Below, piece by piece: positions 21,801 through 33,434 of a DNA stretch of 64,000 nt (position 1 is the stretch's first letter; every line of letters starts with the position of its first letter). Made by a program: the position numbers and the translations under genes. The notes beneath the pieces were generated by a model that worked only from the letters and a program-made list of their open reading frames with translations, was not told the DNA's origin and made no database searches. Origin of the DNA: Chenopodium formosanum (taxonomy: Eukaryota; Streptophyta; Magnoliopsida; Caryophyllales; Amaranthaceae); contig CM044879.1 of NCBI GenBank assembly GCA_024500155.1, positions 28,352,072-28,416,071 on the forward strand, written 5' to 3'.

Positions 21801-23343
21801 GATAAGTGTTAGAAAATTGTACTCCGTACTACTCCGTGTTTTCTTTAGCAAACTAGGCAGTTCACTATATAAAGTTCAAATTCCATCTGATATCTTTATA
21901 ACTATCTATAGCTACTTTCATTTCTTTAAAAAAAATAAAATAAAATAATTCTCAAAAACAATAACTGTTCTATTAACAAGATACCAAGGTAGTATTTTAA
22001 ATGTTCTATAAAAGTCTGTTTGAATACTTCTAAGTTTTGATTAGGTACAGCAAACCAATGTGTATATTTGTGGGACCAATAACATCACAAATCAATTTTA
22101 TGCAACATTCCAAAAGCAAAATAAAATGGAGTACAGTATTTTGCTTTTAAAGATAGTTGAAACTTGAAAGTGGAGGACCATAAACGTGTTTCGTGTTTTA
22201 TTGCACAGTGGTGTGGCTATCAAATTCATCAATAAACTCCAATTTATCTCACTTCTATTATTTTACAAATATAGACAATTATTTTTTCAAAAAAATAAAA
22301 ATAAAAACAAATATAGACAATTAGGACAGCTTGTGAAAAGAAACGAACATGCTTTTCAAGCTTTAAATGTAACAAGATTTTAATTTCTTGCACAATTTTG
22401 CTGCTATATGTATATTATTCTGAGATATTTAATGATACAATTTCTAATTGAATACCACAAATTATTTAATCAAGATATTATGAATTCCACACATTATTTA
22501 ATGAAGATAATATAAATTCCACAAATTATTTAATGTAGATAATATGAATAATCTTCTAATCCCATAAATCATTTCAAAATATTTAATGAAGATATTATAT
22601 GGGTTGGTGTGTGCGTATGGGTGCGATCCACAGATATTTAATATAATTTATAACGGAGTATTATTATTATTGTTATTATTATTGTTGTAGTTGTTTGGAT
22701 AGAATAAAATAAAACTAATTCAATAATTTCGTTACAGAGTATCAATTATTCAATTGCACTAATATGATATATTCTGATACCTTGCAGCAATATGGGTCAA
22801 TAGGGAAAAATTGTACACATGCAAAATTTAATGTAGAACCAGTTAGCCTGTTTTATTGCTTTCTCATACTTTATTCAAAATAAATGTTTTTGCCCCTTTT
22901 AATCTTATTTATTTATTTATTTTACACATTGTGTCATTTTCAAATAATGCAATTATTGAAAAACGAAAGAGTTATATATGACAAATTTTCGCACAAGACA
23001 AATTCGAACGGTATATTGTAATGTTACACCAAGATGATATTTCCTTAGAACTCGAGGATACAACGGTACGAACCTATAGAACAAATTCATGTTCAAGTAA
23101 GGTCGTAAGATGATATTTTCTAATTGAAGGAGAAATTGCCTTTTATTTGAAAAGGGAGATATTTTACATGTGATGATAATTTATTTATTGTGAAAATAAT
23201 TATATGTAATCGTACTTTATCTATTATCTAATCTTAAATAAAAGGAATAGAGGAAAGAACTTAAATCCGTAGGACTTAATAAAAGATTTGGAATTGAGTC
23301 TTTGAGTTCAAACTCTTCAAAGGTATGGAGCAAACCAAGAACT

Positions 23344-23392
<49 letters not shown>

Positions 23393-24246
23393 GCAAAATG
23401 ATGTAACATTATTAAATCAATAGAATGCAAATTTGCAATATAATATCTACAAAAAAATTTCTAACAATAGTTTTAATTTAGAATCTTTCTAATTTCTATT
23501 GATCACAACATCACAATCACAACTTTATAATAAGAACTATAACACGAATTACTCTGTCAATTTTAAAACCTTAAGACAACATAGTCTTTGGTTTATAAAG
23601 AGCAATTACATTAAATTAAAGTCAATATTCGTAATGCATGTACATAATGTTCGATCCTAAGTTTTAACTATTAACATATATATGTTCAAACACAACTCAA
23701 TTCATCTAGCATAGTTAATTTACATGTAAAGCAAATAGATGATAATATGATACAATTAAAAATAAAGTATGAATCAAAATGTAAAATATCATATAACATA
23801 GTTTAATTTCATACCTTAGCATGTTTATCCTCAGTTGTATCAAGATAAACACCAACCCTCATATCTCCGGTAAACTTTGTACTAGGCATATAATCTCCAA
23901 CAAGAATGTCCTTCTTTTCAATAATGTTCATATCAAATAGATGAGAGAAAGATGGAACATCTAAAACAGCAATAACTTTTGGATTAACATCAACAAAGAA
24001 AGGGAAACAAGGAGGGATATTTGTCCTAAACACACTACTATTATGTTTCTCCCTTTTCTTCTTAAAGAATGTGTCTTGCCCTTGGAACCAAAAGTAGTTT
24101 AGCCTATCACCAATTGGGCCGAGTAGCGGCAACCCGTAGCTTCCGGGGATGGACCGGAGCGGGAGGTTGCCGCCACTCGGTGGAGGTGTGGGTGTTATGG
24201 TTGTGGGGATTGGGTTTGGGGCTGACATGGTTGATATGGTCAGCAT
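18811..24246 (-). CDS. HPL: Hydroperoxide lyase, CYP74B type (two exons)
   Basis: Exon 1 is 24246-23815 and exon 2 19851-18811; the junction KHAK|IKNF is in phase, with donor AAG|GTATGA and acceptor GAACAG|ATT, giving 490 residues. CYP74 enzymes rearrange fatty-acid hydroperoxides without O2 or a reductase; HPL cleaves 13-hydroperoxides into C6 aldehydes and 12-oxo acids at plastid membranes. Visible features: LPLRSIPGSYGLPLLGPI near the N terminus, RVGVYLDTTE before the junction (HPL-like rather than allene oxide synthase), FNAFGGFSRFLP at about 301 (I-helix), ETLR at about 360 and NKQCAARD with the haem Cys at about 451. Met 24246 or Met 24228 could be the start. The 3.96-kb intron is AT-rich and holds a MITE. 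A TATA-like CTATACA lies about 140 bp upstream. CYP74C is a less likely alternative. Confidence 0.9.
20761..21021. mobile_element. MITE-like inverted-repeat element in the HPL intron
   Basis: The ends GGCTTTGTTCTCTTCACT and AGTGAGGAGAACAAAACC are inverted copies with two or three mismatches, enclosing about 225 bp of AT-rich sequence with internal ATTATTTTACTAAACTAAAAT-like repeats. No clear target duplication is visible. The ends resemble Tourist/Harbinger MITEs. Confidence 0.5.
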
Positions 24247-26439
24247 TTTGGACCCTTAAGGTGGTTGCCTTGCCTTAGCTTGTTGTGTAGTTTGTTATTG
24301 TGAAGGAATAGTGGAGTTTGTTTGTTTGTTTTTTTGAGTTTTGGGTATTTTTGTATTTGGATTTTGGCGTGTAACACGAATAAATGTATAGCATGGGATG
24401 GTTATAATAATGTTATGACTTATGGGTAGGTGTCCAAGTTAAGTTAATGAGATCTTAAGTGATAAGGCATGGGAAGATATGATTGGACAAGAACGTTGGA
24501 AGCTATAAGTTTTCTAGCGAGTTGTACTTGCAAGAGTTGTACTCTGCATTAGTCCTTCAATTCCACAATAATTGACATATTATTGTAATAAATAAAAGTT
24601 TTAGAAAAAATTGAATCTGTTAACTTTATTCAGGACGTGTTTGGTTTAATGTAAAATATTTTCATGGTAAATAACATTTGGTTTGTGAAGGAGTGGAAAT
24701 ACATTTCTTTTTACAAAACAAGCTTAGGAAAGATAGAGAGAATTAATTAGCTAAAATGAAAAACGAAGCATCTAAATTAAAACTTTTATTTATAGAAAGT
24801 GATGCATTTAAAAAAGTAATTAGAGGAAGTAAAATATTAAGGTCCCTTAGAGCGGTCCCTTATGTTTATGAGTGTGCAACTTAAGATTAAAGAATGGACC
24901 ATAATGAGAAGTGTATTAGTTAATGTAGAATAAAGGAGGAGTGCTGAGTACAATATTAAACAAAATTTGACTCATTTGGTAAAACTCTTACCTCATACAT
25001 ATTTTTGATATCTAGTCTAGGATTCAAATTTTGCGAACTAAGTGCTGGTTGGGTATGAAAATTCCCTTATCTTTCCTCCTTACTCCGAAATGTCTACATT
25101 GGCACATTGCAAATATTAGACCATAAAAGTTGTGAAGTAAGGTCCAACCAAGTTCATTTTTCATCCTGTTTATAAAATAAAACTCTACATTACAATCGAC
25201 AAGTATTCAATCAACCATACCATTTCTTTTTATTAAATTTGTCCCATATTGAAGTGTACATTTGAGATTTCTTCATTGCTCTATTCTGATTAACTTTTCT
25301 CACTTACAACCCATCAGGCCACCAGTCCTTTCTCCCCTCATCAACATCATTTGCAGTCTTATGTGTCTGGTTTTTATCTTGTCTCTAAAAAAAGAAATTT
25401 ACTCTAAGGTAATAATAATAAAAAAAAAAAGATAAAGGAGTAAATAGGTAGATGGCAATATCATGGCATACATTGACATACTCTATTTTTCCCAAAAATA
25501 AAAATAAAAAAAAAAAAGGAAAAAAAAGAAAAAAGCACATCTTAATTAGTCCTTATCATGTCAAGCCTGGTCAAGCATCGCGGCCCAAAAATGCCCGGGT
25601 CTGGACATCATATTTGGGCTCGAAAATCAGGTTTGACCCGGCCTGATTTTAAACACGGGTTTGGTGTGTATATTAAAGGGTGTATGTTAAAGGATAATAA
25701 ATATTTATACTTCCTCCCGTTAACTATTATTTGCAACAAAAGGGGTGTTTGCGGACTCTTAGGCAAAATTTGTTTGTGAGTGTAATATTATTAACCTTTT
25801 GGCTTAGTTTTATTAAATAAGGAACTAAACAATTAAACATAGCCTAAAAAGAATGTGTGTGTATATTAAAGGGTGCAATAAGTAATATAGAAAAAGATAT
25901 TTTCCTAGCTAATATTGATGAACCAATTGTTAAAACCTTTTTAAAATGAACTGATGAAATGAAATTATTGAAATTATTCAGGTATCAGCTAACATCAATT
26001 ATTTTAAATTAATTAAATTATCATGTTGTAACAATCAATAATAAGTGATTGAATTGTAATATTGTGGGTTGCTGATTCAAGGAAAACAAAACAGTTAGTT
26101 ACTAAAATAGAAGTAGGGTCTTTATGTCCAGTCAATATGATGGAATGGTACACTTTCAAATCTTGGTCGATTGGGAATCCTCATTGCATTCATATTTAAT
26201 TACTTCATAATTTTGTGTATATTTGAAAAAACAATGATGCCACATATTCTACTAAGACAACAAAATCTAATAATAAATTAAAGGATTTCAAACATGTCAC
26301 TCAAATGTTAAGCTTAAAAACAAGAATTCAAAAGTAAGATAAAAAATTACAGAATAGAAGAGACATGACTATGGAGTACAGAAAATATTACTTTGTTGAG
26401 GTAAACACATCTTTTACGAGATAATCAACTAAGAAGTGA
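24247..26439. other. Intergenic region upstream of HPL
   Basis: This is the promoter side of HPL, with no other gene. Apart from a GC-richer patch at 25560-25660 (GCCCGGGTCTGG, TTTGACCCGGCCTG), which looks like a fragment of some repeat, the sequence is AT-rich and unassigned. Confidence 0.4.
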
Positions 26440-26960
26440 TCAAATAAACCACAAGCACGTTCTACTTATTAGTTTGTTAAAAGTCACACTAACCCAAGCG
26501 ATATGATATGTACCCAACGATTAGTGTAACTCTAGCAATATCAACACATAAAATGCAGCCACATAAAACATATGAATGAGCATGAACAAACAAGCAAAGA
26601 CACACGATATTTACATACTGTAAAAACCACGGGACGGTTAGAGAGTCCACCCAAATTGCTCTTATTTATAATAATAGAATGATACACAATTACAATTCCA
26701 AGTCTTAAAAGCGGGTACTCAGTTTACCCAGTAACAATAATCATAAGAGCTAATTAATGGAGGAAAATTGCATTGAAGAACATCACCAGAAAATCAGGGT
26801 TCAATCTAGCAGCTGTAACTCACAAACCGTAGTAGTAAATGGCAATCACACCGTTGAAGATGAAGCCCTAGCTGTCAAATTTTGATCTAAATCGTACCAC
26901 GGATGAACTTTGATCAAAGGTGATTTCGATCAAGGGCTGCGTACGTAGTGATAAACGCAA
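26440..26960 (-). mobile_element. Probable copia LTR fragment
   Basis: On the minus strand the stretch reads CCGTCCCGTGGTTTTTACAG, then TAAATATCGTGTGTCTTTGC and TTGTTTGTTCATGC. This resembles the R/U5 part of many plant copia LTRs (CCCGTGGATGTAGGC, then TAAATCTTGTGTC, then TTGTTTGTTCATTC). Upstream lies leader-like sequence ending near a C22 run at 27020. I see no coding part, primer site or second LTR, so borders are approximate. Confidence 0.35.
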
Positions 26961-27157
26961 ATAGTTTGCTCTTTGTAAACTCTCTATTATTCCTTTTTTC
27001 TTTCTCTCGACTAATATCTCCCCCCCCCCCCCCCCCCCCCGCGCATTTACTCACTCTCTGGTAGCAAGTAAATGATAATCCAAGACTTTGTTGCCTATCC
27101 ATTTACCACGGTAAAGGCACCACAAAGTCAACAAGTAGAAGCTTCTCAAAGAAGCAA

Positions 27158-27458
27158 GAGCAACTTCAATGGCAAGCTAATTTGACAATTAGCTTGTCAT
27201 GCCACATAAGCTTTTGAGCTAATTATCATTTTAGCTACTTTTTACTCCAATGGCTAGCTATTAGCTTAGTAATAGTTGTTGGATAGAAAATACATAGAAA
27301 GAGCTTAATTGGTGCAATGAGCATTTTCATTTTGGCAAGTTTAATTTTAATTTGCTTAGCCAAGCTAATTGAGTTTTTAAGCTCCAATGGTCAAACTAAT
27401 AGCTACAGAATTATTATAATTGCAAGCAAGTCCCTAGCTATAACCATTGGAGTTGCTC
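27158..27458. mobile_element. Tourist/Harbinger-like MITE
   Basis: Terminal inverted repeats GAGCAACTTCAATGG and CCATTGGAGTTGCTC match except for one base. The 301-bp interior is full of TAGCTAATT/AATTAGCT words and has no frame. TAA follows the right end and CAA precedes the left, a probable 3-bp duplication with one change. Confidence 0.6.
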
Positions 27459-27634
27459 TAACAATACTTAGGCTGAATTAAATAAGTTGCTCACTAAACA
27501 TAGTATGTGTTTCTTTATCGGAAGGGACCCATAGCCAACATATTCATCAACTTGTTTTTCAAAGCTTAAACTAAACAATGATTGAGATTAAAAATCCTTG
27601 TAAGGGATGAATGTCTATACAAAGGAGAGGCTAA

Positions 27635-27983
27635 GAGCATTTTCACATGGGCAAAAAAATGTCCATGAGGAGAATATCATGGTAAAAATGGCATTGCACT
27701 CGTGAGCAAAAAAATAATTTAATTGAGAAGATTGTCAAATGCCTATGGAAATGGCAAAAATAAATTGCTACAGTAGTCGTGGGCCTAACTCTTAAATAGT
27801 TAAATCATAATATTAAGAAAAAACAAAGTTGAATTTATAAGAGAGATAGTGGTGTGGGTTTTTATTAAGTGCGTGAGGAGTTGTTAAAATAAAATGCCTA
27901 TGAGGAAAAGTGCATTGGAAAGAGGAGTGAGAATGTGGATAGAGAGAGGATGACATTTATTTTCGCCCATGAATGCGAGTGGT
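27635..27983. mobile_element. Tourist/Harbinger-like MITE
   Basis: A 349-bp element flanked on both sides by TAA (27632-27634 and 27984-27986). Its ends, GAGCATTTTCACATGGGC and GCCCATGAATGCGAGTGGTC, are imperfect inverted copies. No coding frame. The TAA duplication fits PIF/Harbinger elements. Confidence 0.55.
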
Positions 27984-27986
27984 CTA

Positions 27987-29469
27987 ATCATCCAATTCTA
28001 AACATTGTCTAGAATAAAATAAAAATTCATTAACAATTACAACATAGACTATAATCGCTATCTAACGCACTTGTTGATTCAAATTTTACTATCTAGGAAC
28101 TAACAGCTACAAACTTATCCATATTGAACAAAGAGGAGCAAGAACGAGCCAAAATGTTTCTTTTAATCGTATCCCATCTATTTTCCTTGTCATAAATTAA
28201 CATGGATCGGACTTGCATCCAATCTCTTTTCTTTAATTTGTCCCTTTCGTTTCTTTATACAAATGACAAAACGTTTCAAGACTAATCCAAAGCTAGGTCG
28301 TGTTACCAATCAAGCAATCAAAGGGAGCAAAGGAGTGTCCAAATGCTTCCATTAGACCATCTCCGATGGTAAGACTTAAGAAAGTTTTTTTAGAAGAGAG
28401 AGAGTGAGAGTATTTTTTGCAAAGGATACCAATAAGTTGGTATCTAAACTTAGTTACTCCAAAAGAAAGTAGCTAAATTTAGATACTCAACTTTGAGTCT
28501 CATTTGACAAAAAATATGGACCCTTTATTAATATTATACTACATAATTTATTTTGTAATTTATTTAAGTTTTATTTTATTTTATTTTTTGAAAAACTTAC
28601 AGTATAGATTTGGTGGGCCATTAAAAGTGATATTAATATACTTTAGACAGGGTCATCTTAATCATATTAGGGGCCTTGTGCTAACTACAAAATTAAGGCC
28701 CGACCCTTAAATAATCATAGTTTTTTGAAATGTATTTTTCCACTAAAATTGAATAATGTATCAAATCACCCAATGCAATTTCAAACAAATGTATTGTGTG
28801 TCTGTAATTTGTATTCCATATTAAACCCTATTTTATATAAAATTATAGATCTCATTTCCAACAAGCATTTTATTATCACACGAAAACAAAGTTGAAAGTG
28901 TTAGACATGGTTAAAAACTTAAAAATTGATAATAACTTTTCATTCTCTTTAGGTAGTCTTGACAAATTCATTTGAGTTTGTTTTTTCAAAAAAAAAAAAC
29001 AAAAAAAAGGCAAACTTGAAAAAGAGAATGGTAGTTGAGATTAGTAAATTGATTAATTATAAGTTATAAATCTTAAAATGTTTTGGGATCTAAAATTTAA
29101 AAAAAAAAAAAAAAAAACCTAAATTCACACAACAAAAGGGTACATTGTATTACTGCATTTTGATGAGGTGGTGAAAGAAGAATTAAGGAAATCTTAATAA
29201 ATTAGGCAGTTGAAATTTTCAAGAGAAATTGATAAAAGAAACGTCATATCTCCATAGCAAGTAGCAACAACCAATATGAGCACATTCCACCATAAGAAAA
29301 ATTAGGCTTTTCACTATTGTTTTTCACAATTTTGGGGCCCTTATAATGGTGAGGCCTGTGCAATAGTGCTGGTTGCACATGCTCTTCATTGGCCCTAACT
29401 TTAGAGAATCTCACCATTGGAAAATGAAACTTCACATGAGTTGTTAAATTGAGTAGTGGATTGGGTATT
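27987..29469. other. Intergenic with repeat fragments
   Basis: No gene. At 28350-28370 (GACCATCTCCGATGG) there is a Tourist-like end without an obvious partner. At 28645-29395 two GC-richer pieces (AGGGGCCTTGTGC...GGCCCGACCC and GGGGCCCTTATAATGG...GAGGCCTGTGC) resemble the ends of an old DNA element; a comparable piece lies in the CoA-carrier intron near 46975. These calls are weak. Confidence 0.35.
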
Positions 29470-30234
29470 TGTAACACCCTAGAAATTCCTTTCTTTTAAA
29501 TACTTATCTTACTCTTTAAAATATGGATTAGGAATATTTGAGACATTACCGTCACCGTGAAAACGGCTAAGACAATTATCAAAGATACACAGCGGAAGAC
29601 TTAAAATCAAATTAAAACCGTTCAAAACAAGTCAACTTAAAAGTCAACCAAACGAAAATAAAGTTAAAAACCAAAACAAACGAAGTCGAATAAAATCAAT
29701 TTACAACTTGGAACCATTAAAGTCCCTTATTCAACACCGATCAAAACCAAGACTTTGCGTTAGTCCACATATAAAATAACACCATAAATAGACAATGCAT
29801 AAACCACATCGTAATCTAATGAAAACTAGCATGATTCGCTCTTCACTCATGCCCCGTCATTAATATGCTTCAATACCTGAAAAGCTTATCTCTACTTGCT
29901 TCCACTACTCTCCATTAAAAATGGGTCATCATAGGGCCAAGATAAAGACTTGGCCAAAACACACACAATCAGTAAAGCTGAGTACATAAGCGTAATTAAA
30001 CACTTAACATGCTTTCACCTATCAACACACACTTACCTCAATGCACCTGTGAACAATCACACACAACATTCAATAAGACTCTTTAATTAACTAGACACAA
30101 AATAATTTATTTAGCGTTGATTACGCATCGAACGGGTTTCCAACTCTATCTCCCCCAAATAAGTTGAGGTTAACTGACACGGGAGCTAACCGTGCCAGCA
30201 ACAAAACCACACATAGGTGGCGGAATTCCAGCGC

Positions 30235-30304
<70 letters not shown>
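30235..30304. repeat. (ATA/AAT)n microsatellite
   Basis: About 22 uninterrupted trinucleotide units inside the solo LTR. The poly-Tyr reading frame on the minus strand over it is an artefact. Confidence 0.95.
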
Positions 30305-31220
30305 GGAATGTACAACGTCCTGTACTCCGTTAGAAGTTATGGTTAAATATAAAACCCCATAACTCCCCCCATATGTTCATACTCATGGTATATACGTTTC
30401 AAGAGTTTTGGTGCGTAATCTTTTTCACTTTACGTTATTTACCGGTTAATAAACTTGGTGATGACTCTCAAAGCATAATAATTCGATCAACAATAAATAT
30501 TTAATCAACCAAACATGCCAATTTAATTCTTGAATAATTAGTGACCACATAATATTTAATGTTGCTGACTAAGTGTCAAGAAATATTCCTAAAAAATCTT
30601 TCTCTCTCTAAGTTGAGAGCATCTCTCACTAAAAGTGAGTCTCCCCTATTTCAACTAGGATTTCTTATCCAAGTAGTAAACTGCTTGATCTCAATTCCCT
30701 TTCCTGTTTTCTTTTCATTGATTCTGCTGGGGATTACTTGATCCTTATTAGATAAGGATCTCAACCTTTGTCAGTTTGTGATTTTTGTTTGGATTCCCAA
30801 TCCAACTTTTACCCCTTCCAACAAAAGCTTGTCTCGTTATTGATAATTCTCCTCGGCTTCCAGAAAAGGATTATACCTTTAATTAGCCTCTACCTAAATT
30901 TAGTTAACTGAGCGCAGCCTATTTACATGCAACCAATACTTTTTAAGCAGTTATTGTTCTTGAATCTTATTGGTGCAGAATTCTTTAGCTTAAGGCGGCT
31001 CAAGAGCAGATAATTAAATTCTGCCTCAGTTCTTGTTCCCCATGCTTGAGCTGCTACAACTCTCAAGAACTCAAGTTTTGCTATAAATGTGAAGGCATTT
31101 TTCAGTGTTTCTCATCTCAAACTCTCTGCTTTCTCTATAACATTCCCTTTCTTTGTCTTCTTCTCTGCTCTTTCATCAATTCTGATCTCTTTCTAGCACT
31201 CCCTTTCTTCTGTCTCTATA

Positions 31221-33434
31221 ATGGACAACAATAGAAATCCACCAAATGCTCATAATGAGCGTGACAATCTGGATCTAAGAGGAGGTCCCCTCATTCCTCC
31301 CCCACCAAATTTTAATCTGGATGAGTGTTTGATTAACTTCAATTCTTGTGTTACTGGGGTCTTTGTAGGGCCACATTCACCACCTGAAGAATTTGTGCAG
31401 CATATAGTCAACTCTAGATGGATTCGGAATGGAGAAATCCGGGTTCATAGGTCGGGAAGCTATTATTTATTTGAATGTACGAGTGGGCAGGACCTTGTAA
31501 GCTTGAATCAAACCAACACAGCAATTATTGATGGAAGAATCATAAATTTTCGAAGGTACCAAAGGGACTATGTGCCCCACCAGATGAATTTTACTCTTAC
31601 TAGGCTGTGGGTAAGAGTACATGGCCTACCTCTTGCTTATCTTACCATGGGATGGGCTAGGCAAATATTGAGACATGTTGGATATGTCGAGGTAATTGAT
31701 CAAATAGAGGTGCATCTACCGATAAATGCGGAGCTTAGAGCATGTGTTCTTGTGGATCTGTCGATCCCTCTCATCCCTGGATGCTTCATTCCAATTGAAG
31801 GGGATAGGGTTATTTGGGCTTATCTGAGATACGAAGGTATCTTCAGATTCTGCAAGACTTGTGGGTGTGCAGGGCATGCAACATCTCGATGTCATCTTCA
31901 TCCAAGAACAGCGAAGAGAAGAGTGTGGCGCAGACTCGACGAGGTGGAAGCTGATGGTGTTCGGGTTCTATATGGTCCTGCTGAATACCCCTTCTATTCT
32001 AATTATATTCATGGTTTGCCTGATCGATATAGGTTTCGAAATACAGGTCTCGATCTGCGAATCAATGAGATGCAAGAAAATGAAGATATGTATCGAAGGG
32101 TGCCTAGGGAAGATTGGGACTTCGATGAAGGGCATCCCTATGAGCAGCCCTTGTCTCCTCCAAGTAGTGATGATAGTGAACACTATCATACTGGAGAAGA
32201 GGTTTTAATGGAGGAAAATTCTGAAATAGTTGAAGGGGAAGGTGCGGCGCGTATTCTAGATCTCCACTTGTCTCCTGGAAGGAGATTGGGCTTGGGGGAA
32301 GACCCTTATGCAGAATTCACTCAACCTCACCATCCTAACCCTAATGGGGGTAATGAAAATCAGCAAAACATAGTGTATCCGGAGACTTAGTGAGGGCAGC
32401 AAAACAGTTAGGGCGATAGTTCAGCAGAAGCTATCCTATACACCTACTTTTCATATCAAATACCAAATTGAGCTTTCAATTTTTGGATTATTTTGTTCAA
32501 CCTATATATTGAGGAACGTACCTTTATAAAGATTCTTCTTTTCTTAATTAATTCAACTTCATTATTTGCGGTGTTTAAGTTTAGCCCCGAGTCTTAAGAC
32601 TTGGTTGTGACATCATTTTTGGTGGTCCCCATTGAAAATAATGTCATCAAATTCTTGTTAAGACTCACTAAGACTTGTCCAAATTTATCACTTTAGCCCT
32701 AAAACTCAAATATATGACATATTATATGTAGAAAAGTGTGAAAAAAAAGATAATAAAAATAGGATGGTGAGGTTAGGCAAGCAGAAATTCGTGTGATTCA
32801 CGAAACAGTTAGGGCAAACTCTTCTCCCTTCTTGCAGCTTACTCGAGCAGATTTAGGGGGATTGACAAATCTGCCCTTGACAGAATTTGATCCTCCAAAT
32901 TCTCCGGTATCGGTTTCGCACTTTAGTTCATTTAATTTCACTGATTTGTTTAATTATGATGATAGTGCTAACACCAAAAAGAGGATAAGGGAAGCAATTG
33001 GTCACTACCCTCACTCTTTTGATGGTGATTCGATCCGGTTTAGTGAATCGGATTATGAATGGGTTGAGCGGAAAAGGCTCAAAAGATTGCACCATTGGTC
33101 AGAAAAAGGGGGATTTGCTATTTGGCTAAAGGATGAGAATGGGGGTAAGCGGTTTGCTTCAAAGGCTACTTCGGACCCAGACATGGCTCGTGAGTTCGGG
33201 GTGGAGATCGATGAGGATATTGGGAAAAAAGGGAAAAACAAAAGGTACCAAAGCATGTCTTCTTCGTCATCGGCATCATCTTACAAGAGGCAAAAGAGTG
33301 AAGAAGTAACTTCGGCTTATCGTGAAGTTAGAGATGATATGGATGTTGATTTGCAAGTGATGTTGCTTGATTCGGTAAGAATCTCTTCCGAGGGTGGAGT
33401 GGCTTCTACAAGCCAACCCCCTAAAGAGATATGA
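31221..33434 (+). pseudogene. LINE ORF1 (DUF4283 and CCHC zinc knuckle), split by an insertion
   Basis: The first part (31221-32390) gives 389 residues: a DUF4283-like region (about 35-185) with the LWVRVHGLPLAYLTMGWARQ block and a zinc knuckle CKTCGCAGHATSRC at 211-224. ORF1 proteins of this type bind LINE RNA. The second part resumes after the insertion at about 32803 and reads ETVRANSSPFLQLTRADLGG to a Ser-rich, basic tail (KRQK) ending at TGA 33432-33434. The two parts are not in the same frame across the junction, so a small indel must also be present, or the first stop is original. The terminal TGA overlaps the ORF2 start as ATGA (33431-33434), a stop-restart arrangement. Confidence 0.75.
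32415..32802. repeat. 388-bp insertion in LINE ORF1, inverted duplicate of 39668-40017
   Basis: The 13-mer AAACAGTTAGGGC occurs at 32402-32414 and again at 32803-32815, a probable target duplication. The insert from about 32412 to 32755 is a near-identical reverse complement of 39668-40017 (a handful of differences by eye). It includes one arm of the foldback MITE found there. The last 45 bases (32756-32802) have no counterpart at the other site. There is no coding frame. Confidence 0.75.

Noticed and set aside
30121..30315. Poly-Tyr reading frame
   Set aside because: Translation of the (ATA)n microsatellite.
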